DNA of 61,592 nt from Oscillospiraceae bacterium. GTDB taxonomy: Bacteria > Bacillota > Clostridia > Oscillospirales > Acutalibacteraceae. Made by a program: the position numbers and the translations under genes. The notes under the pieces were generated by a model. That model ran no database searches. It saw nothing but the letters and a program-made list of their open reading frames with translations, and had not been told where the DNA came from. Positions 36,702 through 46,700 of the stretch are shown here, piece after piece (position 1 is the stretch's first letter; every line of letters starts with the position of its first letter). The DNA is taken from positions 1 to 61,592 of the forward strand of contig JAIRXF010000016.1 of NCBI GenBank assembly GCA_031268405.1. The letters are read 5' to 3'.

Positions 36702-38180
36702 TTAAAGAATTATACAAATAAGCCCATTGCATCCATCGTTAATTATTCTTTCGATCGTCTCACAAATCTTCCCTCGCGCATCAATCGGCATTCTGTAAAG
36801 TTTGTTGTGCAAGCCTTCGTTTACAAGGTCGTGTAGAGATTTGCCAAAAATGTTCGACTGCCATATTTCTGAAGGATTCTCTGTGAATTCATTAAGTAAA
36901 TAATTAACAAGGTCCTCAGATTGCTTTTCGGAGCCAACCATTGGCGTCACTTCAGTCATTATTTTGGTTTTCATCATGTGTATCGAGGGTGCAGCTGCTT
37001 TTAATCTTATTCCGTATTTTCCTCCTTGTTTAAAAATTTCCGGCTCTTCCAATGTTAATTCGTCAAGAGATGGCATAACAATTCCGTATCCTGTTTCCAC
37101 AACATCATCGTACGCCTGCCTGATTTTTGAAAATTTTTCTTTAATAGATGAAAGTTCTAACACCAACTCAAGTAATCCTGTTTCATCTTTTATATCTAAA
37201 TCTGTTTTTTCTCCAAGAACCTTATAAAATAAACTATCAACCAATTCTAATGTAATTCTAGCATGACCCATACCAAGTTTAAGCGAGGCAATCTGAGCGC
37301 CCTTTACATATTCACAAGAACCAACGTCAAGTGTAATTTTTTGTACATCTCTTATTTTAACAACGTTACCCGCTGATTCATGAATTGCGCCAAATACAGA
37401 AGATCTAAGCCAATGGTCTTTTTCTAAAGAATTAACCCACCTTGGCATATCTATTTTTATCTCTTTTACCGGAAATTCAAAAAGAATTTGAGAAAGAATC
37501 CTTTTAATTTCTTCATCATCTAGTTCCAAACAATTAACAGGAACAACAGGTACGCCATAACTCTCGCTCATTTCTTGGGCTGTGTGAATGGCATTTTCTG
37601 ATTCTGGGTAGAGCGTATTCAAAAGAACTATGAACGGTTTTTTGATTTCTTGAAGTTCCGATATAACACGCTCTTCTGCCTCTTTATACTCTTCTCTTGG
37701 AATATCAGTAATGGTACCATCTGTAGTAACCACTAACCCTATTGTTGAGTGATCGGTAATAACTTTTTTTGTTCCAATTTCAGCCGCCTCATTAAATGCT
37801 ATTGGTTTTTCAAACCACGGAGTTTGAACCATTCTTGGTTGTTCATTTTCCACGTAACCAAGAGCACTTGGAACTATATATCCCACGCAATCAATAAGTC
37901 TTACGTTAAAAGTTGCTCCTTCTTCAAGTGCTATGGGAATAGCTTCTTCAGGAACAAATTTGGGCTCCGTGGTCATTATTGTTCTACCGCCAGATGACTG
38001 AGGTAGCTCATCATTGGCTCTTTCTCTTTGAAAATCACTCTCAATATTGGGAATCACAATGCGATCCATAAATTTTTTTATAAAAGTAGATTTACCCGTT
38101 CTGACAGGACCAACTATTCCTATGTAGATATCACCGTTTGTTCGCTTAGCAATATCTTTGTAAATACTTCTCTCTTCCAA
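36702..38180 (-). CDS. spoIVA: Stage IV sporulation protein A (SpoIVA), spore coat ATPase
   Basis: SpoIVA polymerises with ATP on the forespore surface to form the coat base. Walker A reads GPVRTGKST near residue 25 and Walker B region LIDCVGY follows; the C-terminal region ends INDGCNGLICIIL. I chose the TTG at 38180: GGAGG lies 8 nt upstream, the N-terminus MEERSIYKDIAKRTNGD matches known SpoIVA starts, and the product is 492 residues, the Bacillus length. An in-frame ATG at 38195 overlaps the ribosome site. It follows a sipL-like gene by 77 bp. Confidence 0.98.
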   Translation of the reverse strand: MEERSIYKDIAKRTNGDIYIGIVGPVRTGKSTFIKKFMDRIVIPNIESDFQRERANDELPQSSGGRTIMTTEPKFVPEEAIPIALEEGATFNVRLIDCVGYIVPSALGYVENEQPRMVQTPWFEKPIAFNEAAEIGTKKVITDHSTIGLVVTTDGTITDIPREEYKEAEERVISELQEIKKPFIVLLNTLYPESENAIHTAQEMSESYGVPVVPVNCLELDDEEIKRILSQILFEFPVKEIKIDMPRWVNSLEKDHWLRSSVFGAIHESAGNVVKIRDVQKITLDVGSCEYVKGAQIASLKLGMGHARITLELVDSLFYKVLGEKTDLDIKDETGLLELVLELSSIKEKFSKIRQAYDDVVETGYGIVMPSLDELTLEEPEIFKQGGKYGIRLKAAAPSIHMMKTKIMTEVTPMVGSEKQSEDLVNYLLNEFTENPSEIWQSNIFGKSLHDLVNEGLHNKLYRMPIDARGKICETIERIINDGCNGLICIIL

Positions 38181-38257
38181 AACACTTACCTCCATTTAAC
38201 AATTTTCTCTGATTTTACAAAGTAAAATACTTGGGTTATTTATTTGGAACCAAATTC

Positions 38258-39790
38258 TTACGAAATTGGAATTAATAACATAGTATCGCTTGCAAGCACA
38301 TCGTCTTGCACATCATTTTGGCATTTTATATCATCAATCGAGGTATTGTGGCTACACGCTATATCCCAAATACTCTCACCAGCGTCGGCGTAATATATCG
38401 TTAATGCTGCACTGTCTTTTTCTTTTGGCTTCTCTTCATCTATAAGAACATCAACAACGTTTTCGTGATTTTCGTTTTGATAAACAGAAATCGAGAGTTT
38501 GACGTCGGATTTTACCTCTATTTCGTTCTCACTGACAATTCTATAAGCAAGCGAAGTAATTTTAGCTTCTGTTTCATAAAAAGTATTCTCAGAATTATCT
38601 ATGTTTTTTTCGTATTCAAAATTAACTAGTTGTTCTGTATAAAAAATATTTTCCTCCAAATCAATTCCAAGGAGACATATGTTCATTTTTCCCTTAAATA
38701 TAGTTTTATCGTTCTTTTTTTGAGCTTTTACTACAAGTACTTCGTTCCACATATCAAATATTTTTGATACATTTTTATCTTTTAATTCTATTAAAATTTT
38801 GTCTGAGTAATTTTCGTAAATCTTTCCGTTAAATTTTGAAAAACCGATCTGCTCATAAGTAGGTTTTAATTCATAATTTGTGGAATAAGCATCTCCTAGT
38901 AAAATAATCTCTCGTTCTTCGTAAGTTGTTGCGGTAGCGCAAAGATTTAAACTTACATCTAAAATCGACCCATTTGCACTGTCATTTCTGTGTGAAAAAT
39001 CATAACTTAAAAGATCTAGTTTAGCATCACAAATATTGTTCTCCCTAGCACCAACCATATCAATCACTTGGCTTATTGGAATTGAATATTCGGACGTTTG
39101 AAGTTCCCCTGTATCAAAATCTGTTGTGTACAAAATCCTTATTTGAGCATCTCCTTTTATTATAACCTTGTCAGAAACCACCCTGTAATCAGTTAATGTG
39201 GTAATAACGTCGGTTCTAATAAGGGCTTTTATTTCTGGAAGGGAATTTCCTATTTCTATAGCATCTTCAATTAAAAATTGAGACGACCCTGTTCCCGAAA
39301 CATCACTCACCACTGTCGTTATTTTTTTCTGCTCTATCGAATTTCCCTCTATGTCGCTAACAATCTCTCGTTGCTTTTTGGAATGAACGCGTGCATGAAT
39401 AGAAAAGGCTCCGTGAATATCCAACCTACGAGAATTCACCGCTCGGCAGTTAACATACTCTACTTTTGTTGAGGTAGATACAGTTGCGCCGGGTTCTGAT
39501 TCGGGTATATTAAACGAAGACACAAAAGGCATAGAGTGTTCGCAAGAACGAATTACATTGTTAGACGCATCTAAATAAAGAACACTAACAATTGCCACAC
39601 CTTCAATTTCTAATTTGTCCGCCAAAATATTGCGACTGTTGATCTTAGGATTTACACAGCATTTCAAAATACGTTGAATATCAGAGCAATAATCGGGCAA
39701 ATTAAAGTCTACATCTACAGGCTGCTCTTTATTTTCGTCTAGCACAATTTCATTCAATGTAAATCTCTCTTGATTAATATGGTAATCCAT
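38258..39790 (-). CDS. sipL: SPOCS (DUF3794) and LysM protein, SipL-like SpoIVA partner
   Basis: The 510-residue product has repeated SPOCS/DUF3794 domains (about 20-420) and a C-terminal LysM domain (about 462-508: YYADAGESIWDIA through LLIPIS). This architecture and length match SipL, the clostridial protein whose LysM domain binds SpoIVA and is needed for coat assembly. Lying directly upstream of spoIVA on the same strand fits that partnership. No signal peptide is seen, as expected for a mother-cell cytosolic coat factor. Start ATG 39790 behind GGGAGAGGAG. Confidence 0.88.
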   Translation of the reverse strand: MDYHINQERFTLNEIVLDENKEQPVDVDFNLPDYCSDIQRILKCCVNPKINSRNILADKLEIEGVAIVSVLYLDASNNVIRSCEHSMPFVSSFNIPESEPGATVSTSTKVEYVNCRAVNSRRLDIHGAFSIHARVHSKKQREIVSDIEGNSIEQKKITTVVSDVSGTGSSQFLIEDAIEIGNSLPEIKALIRTDVITTLTDYRVVSDKVIIKGDAQIRILYTTDFDTGELQTSEYSIPISQVIDMVGARENNICDAKLDLLSYDFSHRNDSANGSILDVSLNLCATATTYEEREIILLGDAYSTNYELKPTYEQIGFSKFNGKIYENYSDKILIELKDKNVSKIFDMWNEVLVVKAQKKNDKTIFKGKMNICLLGIDLEENIFYTEQLVNFEYEKNIDNSENTFYETEAKITSLAYRIVSENEIEVKSDVKLSISVYQNENHENVVDVLIDEEKPKEKDSAALTIYYADAGESIWDIACSHNTSIDDIKCQNDVQDDVLASDTMLLIPIS

Positions 39791-40124
39791 AAAACAACTC
39801 CTCTCCCTTTGTTTGCAATCAAGTTAATTAAAACTGATTTATTGTTTAGTCGGCTCCTTTGTTCTCTCAAAACCTCTCTGAACACAATAAGCCCCTATAA
39901 ACTCTAAATAATTTCTATTCCGAATACGTGTTGTATATGCATAGAAAGATATGGATTTTTAAAAATCAATTGTTTTTAGTTTTAAAGTGTGTTTCAATTT
40001 TTATTTTGCAAATTTAATCAATTAATATATTAAGTTTTTAGAATAAATTAATCAAAAGTTGACAAACTAGATAAAAAAATTCCTGCAATGCATTTGGTTA
40101 ATTAAAAATAAGGAGAAAATCTTA
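39791..40124. other. 334-bp divergent intergenic region
   Basis: It lies between sipL (minus) and the Nif11-leader gene (plus). A perfect -35 TTGACA occurs at about 40059, but no -10 hexamer sits 16-18 nt downstream. No sigma-E site could be assigned for sipL by eye. No RNA gene or open frame of note is seen. Confidence 0.45.
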
Positions 40125-42080
40125 ATGTCGGAACAATCATTTAAAGAATTTCGAAAAACCTTGAATGAAAATTCTCAAATGAAGAACAAACTCCATGAAA
40201 TTAGACAAAATCATTCGAATAAAACAATGCCCGCTAAAGAAACCTACGATTTTATATGCGACAAAATGATTCCTTTTGCTAGAAAACATGGATATATTTT
40301 TGATTACAGTGATTATATAAATTATCAACTAAAAGAAGAATCTAAACTATTAAGCGATCAAGATGCATTTGAAGTAAGCGGTGGAATCAATATTTTTCCC
40401 AAAATAATGGGGTTTGCTTCAACCGCAGCATTGGTTGCACTCATGGGTATTGGACTCCCTGGTTCTGCTAGCGCTGCCCCTATTGCCGAAACCTACGCAA
40501 AATCTAAAAATTCACTCAGCGAGAATTCAGGCGTTGATCAAAATGATGATAATAATGATGCAAAAACTATCTCCATTAAAAAAGAAGAAGTACCGCTTCC
40601 AGTAATAAGTGAAGAAAAAATACAATGTGCTCAAGAATTCCTGCAAACGAAAAAAATCGGAATAAATGACAAAAAATTATTTCTAATTTCAGTTGATATA
40701 GGAGACAAAATAGCGAAAAAAGAAATTTCAATTAAAAAATCTGGCGATCATTATGAACAGCTTTATATTTTTTATAAAAAATTTGGAGTAGAATACGACA
40801 CATTTAAAAATTTAAAAAAGGAAATTGTTGCATATGTCTCGGCTGGAATGCATGCAAACCACTTGGAGAATTTTAAATCTTACGGTGAGAAAAACTTTAA
40901 ATATTATAAGATAGCCGAGCATTATTTAAGAAAAAAAAATATCCAGATGGGAGATGAAAAAGCATTTTTTCTGTCAATTTTAATGGGAATAGATTTTTTA
41001 GAAAAAAATCCTTGGATCGCAAATATCTCTCAAAGTGAAACACGTTATAGAAAAGATTATGTTTCCAACGGTTTAAATGAAAAAGGCATCAGTAAACACA
41101 GGATTGAAAAAAATAAAAAACAAATAAGATTAGGTTTTATCATAGGAATCACTTTGGCAAAAAAAGAACTCAAATCCGCAAAAAAACATAACCTGCCGCC
41201 AATAATAAGTACTCCCGAAACAATTCCAGAAGCTCCTTTGGTAGATTACACTGTAAACAACGATAACCTGCCGCCAATAATAAGTACTCCCGAAACAATT
41301 CCAGAAGCTCCTTTGGTGAACATGGGAGAAATATTTGAAGAATATTCGAAAATGATTGAAGAAGGAATTATTCCAATGGAAGCTATTAACAAAATACAAG
41401 AAAGTATTTACGATAACCTTATTAAACAAGGAGTAACCCCAGAAAAGGCTTCTGAAATTTCTTTGAATAAAAGATTGAAATTCGAAGTCTCACTTCGCGG
41501 AATATCTATGCGCGGTAAAAACCTAACCAAAGAGCAAAAGAAAAAAATATTTGAAGAAGAAACAACTACTCACAACCAAGACAAAATTGACTCAAAAAAT
41601 GCTTTTGAAATCTCAAGTGAAATCAACCCTCAACAAAGTGATATATTATATAACCCTAATCCCCAAAATTTTCAAAAAGAAGAAGCAAACGAATTGAGTC
41701 CAAATAAACCACAATCGCCGCCGCCCACTAACTTTTTGGAATTGATCAAAAATAAAGCATACAGTCCTCTTAAAAAAATTGAAAAAAAAGCTCTCATTCT
41801 TAAGAAAAAAGATTTTAAAAACAAAGAAGAATATTTGAATTACCTGGATGGGATAGACAATTCAGAATTAAGCGACAAACAATTAATTCAAAAATACCTT
41901 CATCAAAACGCAACCCCTTTACAAACATTCGAAGAATTCTCTAAGAGATATAAGGATAATCCAGCGGCAGCAGCACTTTTATACTCTAATATTCTAAAAT
42001 CAGAGGAAGCAAAGAAAGAAAATAAAGGCGAAGAAGAAAATAGTGATGATAAAGAAGGAGAAGAAGACGACGATTGGTAA
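40125..42080 (+). CDS. Large protein with Nif11-like double-glycine leader
   Basis: The 651-residue product has three parts. Residues 1-87 resemble Nif11-type leader peptides: helical start (SFKEFRKTLNEN), central YDFICDKMIPFARKHGYIFD, then LSDQDAFEVSGG with the double glycine at 86-87. A hydrophobic stretch (about 90-118, ending SASAAP) follows the glycines and resembles a Sec signal peptide or membrane helix. Residues 166-244 and 262-347 are two related helical repeats; 353-397 is a tandem 25-residue proline-rich repeat; the rest is charged, with an acidic tail (EEENSDDKEGEEDDDW). The leader is shared with the 114-residue protein at 57046. Function unknown; export is inference. ATG 40125 with AAGGAG. 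Confidence 0.75.
   Translation: MSEQSFKEFRKTLNENSQMKNKLHEIRQNHSNKTMPAKETYDFICDKMIPFARKHGYIFDYSDYINYQLKEESKLLSDQDAFEVSGGINIFPKIMGFASTAALVALMGIGLPGSASAAPIAETYAKSKNSLSENSGVDQNDDNNDAKTISIKKEEVPLPVISEEKIQCAQEFLQTKKIGINDKKLFLISVDIGDKIAKKEISIKKSGDHYEQLYIFYKKFGVEYDTFKNLKKEIVAYVSAGMHANHLENFKSYGEKNFKYYKIAEHYLRKKNIQMGDEKAFFLSILMGIDFLEKNPWIANISQSETRYRKDYVSNGLNEKGISKHRIEKNKKQIRLGFIIGITLAKKELKSAKKHNLPPIISTPETIPEAPLVDYTVNNDNLPPIISTPETIPEAPLVNMGEIFEEYSKMIEEGIIPMEAINKIQESIYDNLIKQGVTPEKASEISLNKRLKFEVSLRGISMRGKNLTKEQKKKIFEEETTTHNQDKIDSKNAFEISSEINPQQSDILYNPNPQNFQKEEANELSPNKPQSPPPTNFLELIKNKAYSPLKKIEKKALILKKKDFKNKEEYLNYLDGIDNSELSDKQLIQKYLHQNATPLQTFEEFSKRYKDNPAAAALLYSNILKSEEAKKENKGEEENSDDKEGEEDDDW
41188..41317 (+). 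repeat. 75-bp in-frame tandem repeat
   Basis: Two copies with a 75-bp period share 55 identical bases (41188-41242 and 41263-41317). Each encodes NLPPIISTPETIPEAPLV, a proline-rich linker. Perfect identity points to a recent duplication. Confidence 0.9.
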
Positions 42081-42208
42081 GAAACGTTATTATAAAATTA
42101 CGTGTTGGAAAAGAAAAATTCCATTGCACTTTCGATAAAATTATGCAAAATTTAATTTTAAATTATAAATGTTATGTTAAATAAAAATGATATCGCAACA
42201 CTTATTTT

Positions 42209-42233
42209 GCAGATTAAAAAGTCTGCTATTTTT
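42209..42233 (+). terminator. Terminator of the Nif11-leader gene
   Basis: GCAGA (42209-42213) and TCTGC (42222-42226) form a short stem followed by TATTTTTT on the + strand. It overlaps the stop codon of the convergent minus-strand gene. Confidence 0.5.
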
Positions 42234-42456
42234 TATGTTTGTCAAATAACTTTTTTTCCAAATCTTTGGCAAGTTTAAGCCTGGATTTTGTTTCTTTTTC
42301 ATCAACAATTATCCTGCCGTTATCTTCTACCCTTAAAACACAACCCACATCAGCATTTCGGGGTAGTAATTTCTTTTTAATAAAAGATGTTTTACAATCA
42401 TCATCTTCGCATACCGCAACAGCTCCATCAAATCTATCTAAGTACAAGAATTTCAT
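42226..42456 (-). CDS. DUF3006-like small protein
   Basis: The 76-residue product starts LYLDRFDGAVAVCEDD, continues with a beta-rich core (LLPRNADVGCVLRVEDNGRI) and ends in a charged helix rich in K and E. This pattern is that of DUF3006 proteins, small Firmicutes proteins of unknown function. ATG 42456 follows GAGGGGAG. It stands alone. Confidence 0.75.
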   Translation of the reverse strand: MKFLYLDRFDGAVAVCEDDDCKTSFIKKKLLPRNADVGCVLRVEDNGRIIVDEKETKSRLKLAKDLEKKLFDKHKK

Positions 42457-42753
42457 GAATACTCCCCTCTTGCAGAAACCTTACTATATTAACATCTTGC
42501 TTGGATGCCCAACTACTGCTACAATTTAATTGGTGAATCCTTGTGTTTTTGAAAAGTGAGATCCGTTTTAATTCGAAGGTTTCAGGTAAAATATCGCACA
42601 ATCAATTAGCAATTCGCATTGTTATGTAGTTAGTCCAGATTTGACAATTTACGTTTTCTAAAACGAGAATAGAATTTTAACAATAAATTTTATATGCAAA
42701 ATACTCATGTTCCGATTTTAGACTCTCAGCATATTTAATGTCAAGGAGGAGTA

Positions 42754-43557
42754 TTGTTGATAAATGATGTAACAATTGGTCAATATTTACCGGGAGATTC
42801 GGTTCTACACAAATTGGACCCGCGAATTAAAATTTTATTAACTATCGCTCAGATTGCTCTGGTTTTTTTTGTTGAAAATTATAAATCTATGGCGCTTGTA
42901 ATTACTCAGATACTAATGATTGTGTTAATTTCTGGAATTACCTTTGGATTTTACTTAAAAAGTTTAAAAGTGGTTATTCTAATTGCTTTAATAACATCTT
43001 TCCTTAATCTTTTTTACGGTAAAGGTGAAGCACTGTTCACATTTTGGATTATCAATATTACGGAAAATTCAATAAAAAATGGCATCACATCTGCGGCAAG
43101 AATAATTTCTTTAATATTAATAAGTTCTTCTCTAACATTTACAACTTTACCAAACGACTTAACAACCGCCATGGAACGACTCATGAAACCGTTAAAGGTT
43201 TTCAAAGTTCCTGTATGTGAAATTGCCATGATTACAACTATAGCTCTAAGATTTATTCCAACCCTCTTTGAGGAATCCAATAAGATAATTATGGCGCAAA
43301 AAGCAAGGGGAGCAAATTTAGAAACCAAAAAAATAAAAGAAAAATTTAAAGCATTTATGCCGATCATAATTTTGCTTTTTATTTCATCTTTTCGCAGAGC
43401 ATACGAGCTTTCTGTGGCCATGGAATGTAGGTGCTATAGAGGCAGCGAGAACAGAACGAAATTGCGCGTATTTAAAATAAAAAGCGTAGATATTTTTGCT
43501 GTTGCCTTTACAATTTTGTATGGAGCAGCTGTAATAATTCTGAGTTTTTATGATTAG
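42754..43557 (+). CDS. ecfT: Energy-coupling factor transporter transmembrane protein EcfT
   Basis: EcfT couples the two EcfA ATPases to vitamin-binding S components. The 267-residue protein opens with GQYLPGDSVLHKLDPRIKI, the usual EcfT start, has about five helices, and keeps the two coupling ARG-type motifs (AQKARGANL near 187 and CRCYRGSENR near 228). TTG start at 42754 behind AAGGAGGAG. Normally it follows ecfA1-ecfA2; here neither ATPase is nearby, so the partners must be elsewhere. Confidence 0.93.
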   Translation: MLINDVTIGQYLPGDSVLHKLDPRIKILLTIAQIALVFFVENYKSMALVITQILMIVLISGITFGFYLKSLKVVILIALITSFLNLFYGKGEALFTFWIINITENSIKNGITSAARIISLILISSSLTFTTLPNDLTTAMERLMKPLKVFKVPVCEIAMITTIALRFIPTLFEESNKIIMAQKARGANLETKKIKEKFKAFMPIIILLFISSFRRAYELSVAMECRCYRGSENRTKLRVFKIKSVDIFAVAFTILYGAAVIILSFYD

Positions 43558-43759
43558 TTAAGCTTTTTCGCTTTACGGGATAAAACAATAATTTATCTCA
43601 TTTTTTTTATAGAGATTTGTTCCCCTTTTTGCAATAATTATTTTTATTTCTTCTCTTTTTTAAAAATGGCCTTTGAACAAAAGATGGATATAGTTGTAAT
43701 ACTGTTTTTTATTCGCTTAAATCGTAATAATTGTTTTTTTACGTATCACCCACATATTC

Positions 43760-46700
43760 TCAAATATCTAAAAATGCAATATAACTCCCAACATAATATT
43801 CTTGAATTTTCAATACGCGTGTATTGTTTTCTTCATGAGCGTCATCATCCAACAACCCTTCTTCCAAAATTTCGCAAATTAAATCTTCTTTTTTCAAGCA
43901 AGACGTTAATAATAGAGTATTTTTTGTTTCAAAATTTAAAGGCAATGGTACACGAAGCCCGTTGCGCAACTTTGTATCTGTGGGTATTTTCTTTCCATCT
44001 TTGTCGAACGCATCGATTCTGTAAATTACAATATCGAGCGAATCTCTTTTTAATCTTTTTTTCAAATTTTTTTCGTAATTTTTATAAAGTTCTTGATCTT
44101 CTAAAATTTTTGTAAGTACAGTAACTACGCCATCGGTTTCCATCATCATTCCATCACTGCTCATATAGGTAACGTTTCCAGAATTATCGATAATCCTAAC
44201 GTACAAAAATAAGCTCTTATTAAGTTGTTCTATGTTTATGGAACCAATATCAAAATTAAAGTTAATGCTGGTTGCAACTTCTCTTTCGTCAAATTTTTCG
44301 GTAGAATTAATGGCGGCTTTCGCGCTATTAGAATCAACTCTGCCCTCAATAACTGATGTTGTCGACCAATCGATTTTGGTAATCTCGTCTTTTTTGTAGA
44401 CTCTATTTGATTCAAAATACTGAACTTTTTCAAGCCCGCTTCCAAAATCTTTGCAAGAAATTTCCATCTGCGCGGAATCTTTAAATAAAAGTCCAAAAGT
44501 CAATACATTAAAAATTTTATTTAAGTTTTTTTCTTTTAATTTCATTTCACCGCTCGGTGGAATTGTGTCTATACATAAAAATCCCGTTCTCCAATCGACC
44601 ACCACGTCGTTTTGGAGATTTTCCAAGTCTTTAAATTCAGGTTGCAGTTCTGGTTGATCCTCGTTTAAAGTTGATCCCTCCAATAAATGGATGTCCGGGT
44701 TGGGCGGATCGGATGTTAAGCTTTTAAGTTTTTGACCATCATTTTCTTCATTATTGTCATGCTCCTCGGTGGCCGGTTGTGATGTTTCGTTGTCAGATCC
44801 GATTTTACCAATATAATTGTGCTTATTATTGTACTCACTTATTAAAATATTGTGCATTCCATCTTTAAGCTCACCAACAGTTATTTGCCAAGTCCCATCG
44901 TCTAAAACATCACATTGGCCCAATAATTTTGAACCTTCTGTGATTTTTATCGTACTTGTATAAAATGCTTTTCCACGAATAATCGGAGTTTTTGTATTGT
45001 AAAAAATATCTCTGGCGGTTTTTTCAACCACTAATTCTTGTTTTAAAACATTTATTTTTAAAGACGTTTTTTGAAGATCTTCTTCGCTTTGAGGAATAAT
45101 TCCAGCTGGATTGTAAAAAATATCAAACAAATGTTCTCCAAAATCTAAGGTATTCAAATAATCGGAGTTAAATGTTATCATATTGCTTGTTGCAGTATAA
45201 TCAGTTTCCAAAGATAGAATTTCCCCATCTCTTCTTTGTATTTTATTTATAGTGTTTCCGTTTAAATTTACAGCGGCGCTCACAGGATCTTTAAAAAAAG
45301 AAAGTTCTTCTGTAGCTTGAGTGCTCAGCTTATAAACAATCGAGCCATCGCTCCTCACGCACGTACAATTTCCAGCTTTATCTTTAATTCTCACATAGAT
45401 AAAAAGGGTTTCATTAAATTTATTTTCATCCCAACTGGCCCAATCAACTGTGACTGTAGCAACAAAATAATTTTCTTGATTATAAATAACATTCGTACTA
45501 TTCCAATTTATTTTATTTTCAAGATCATATTGATCAATATCTGAGTCGGATTCGAAATAACGTGCCTCTTCAACACCGCTGAAAGAATCCCTGCAAATTA
45601 TATTTATTTCGACTGGTTGTTTAAAAAAAATAAAATTTAAACCTTCGAAAAAGTTGATTGTTTGATTTTCTTTTACTTTTATTTCAGCATAAGGATTGAC
45701 CGTATCTATATTTAGTGTAAATTGAGTTTTATCTGATGCATGAGCTACTTTATCCACTACAACTCCAACAAGTTGATGGTTTCCATCGGGGAGTTTAGGC
45801 ATAGTTAAAACAACATTCCCGTTTTCTCTTATTTGTGTTTCGATTATTGTTTCTTCGTCCTTACTCCTGATTTGTATGTTGCAATTAGGTTCCCCTGTCA
45901 CAGATATTGTGGGTGTAGGGGTGTTATACCAATCATTAACATCAATTGTTGGAGGGTCGGGTTTAGTCTTATCTATTTTTACGGTGTTATCAGTTTGCTC
46001 TGTTGTTACGTTACCTTGCTTATCTTTGGCTTGAATTTTTACAGTATGAGTTCCTTCTGCAAATATTGTAAATTCTATACCATTTTCGGTGATATTTATA
46101 TTTGAAATTCCATCGCTCGTAAAATCTGAATCCGATTTAACGGCAAGACTTTTGCCATTTATAATTATGGTATAACCGTTTTTGTCAATTTCAGAAACCT
46201 TTTCTCCCGGGAAACCAGGGGTATTCTGTATAGTATAATTTAATTTGACATCGTTAGCGGCAAAACTATCATTATTGTAAATCAAATTATTCGAAGTCAT
46301 CTGTGGTTTCTCTACAGTTAAAGGAGTAACATCATATGCGCTTATTTCTTGGGTAAAAATGGATGAACCCACCAAATTTTGGCTATTTCCATATAATCTA
46401 TCGCCGAATTCTATTATATATCCATAAACCCTGCATCTACTGTCACTAGCGCTTCCTCTGTAAGTGAAATCGTTCCAATTTTTTGAATTTTCAAGGGTCA
46501 TACCACACTCTTCTGTACCAGAATCGTTGGGTTCATCTCTAGCCCAACAACTGTAAGTATAATGAGTGGGGTTTGTATATGAGTTTTGGGATTCACTTAA
46601 TTTTTTTTTGGGATAAAAAACAGAATTATTTACATTTGCGCCTTCATTATAAGTACCATTTTTTGACTCCTCTTCTGTTGCATTGGTATTTATAGACCAA

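Noticed and set aside
38181-40124. Sigma-E promoters for sipL and spoIVA
   Set aside because: Some CATA-like boxes occur (for example near 39945), but no pair with correct spacing; not called.
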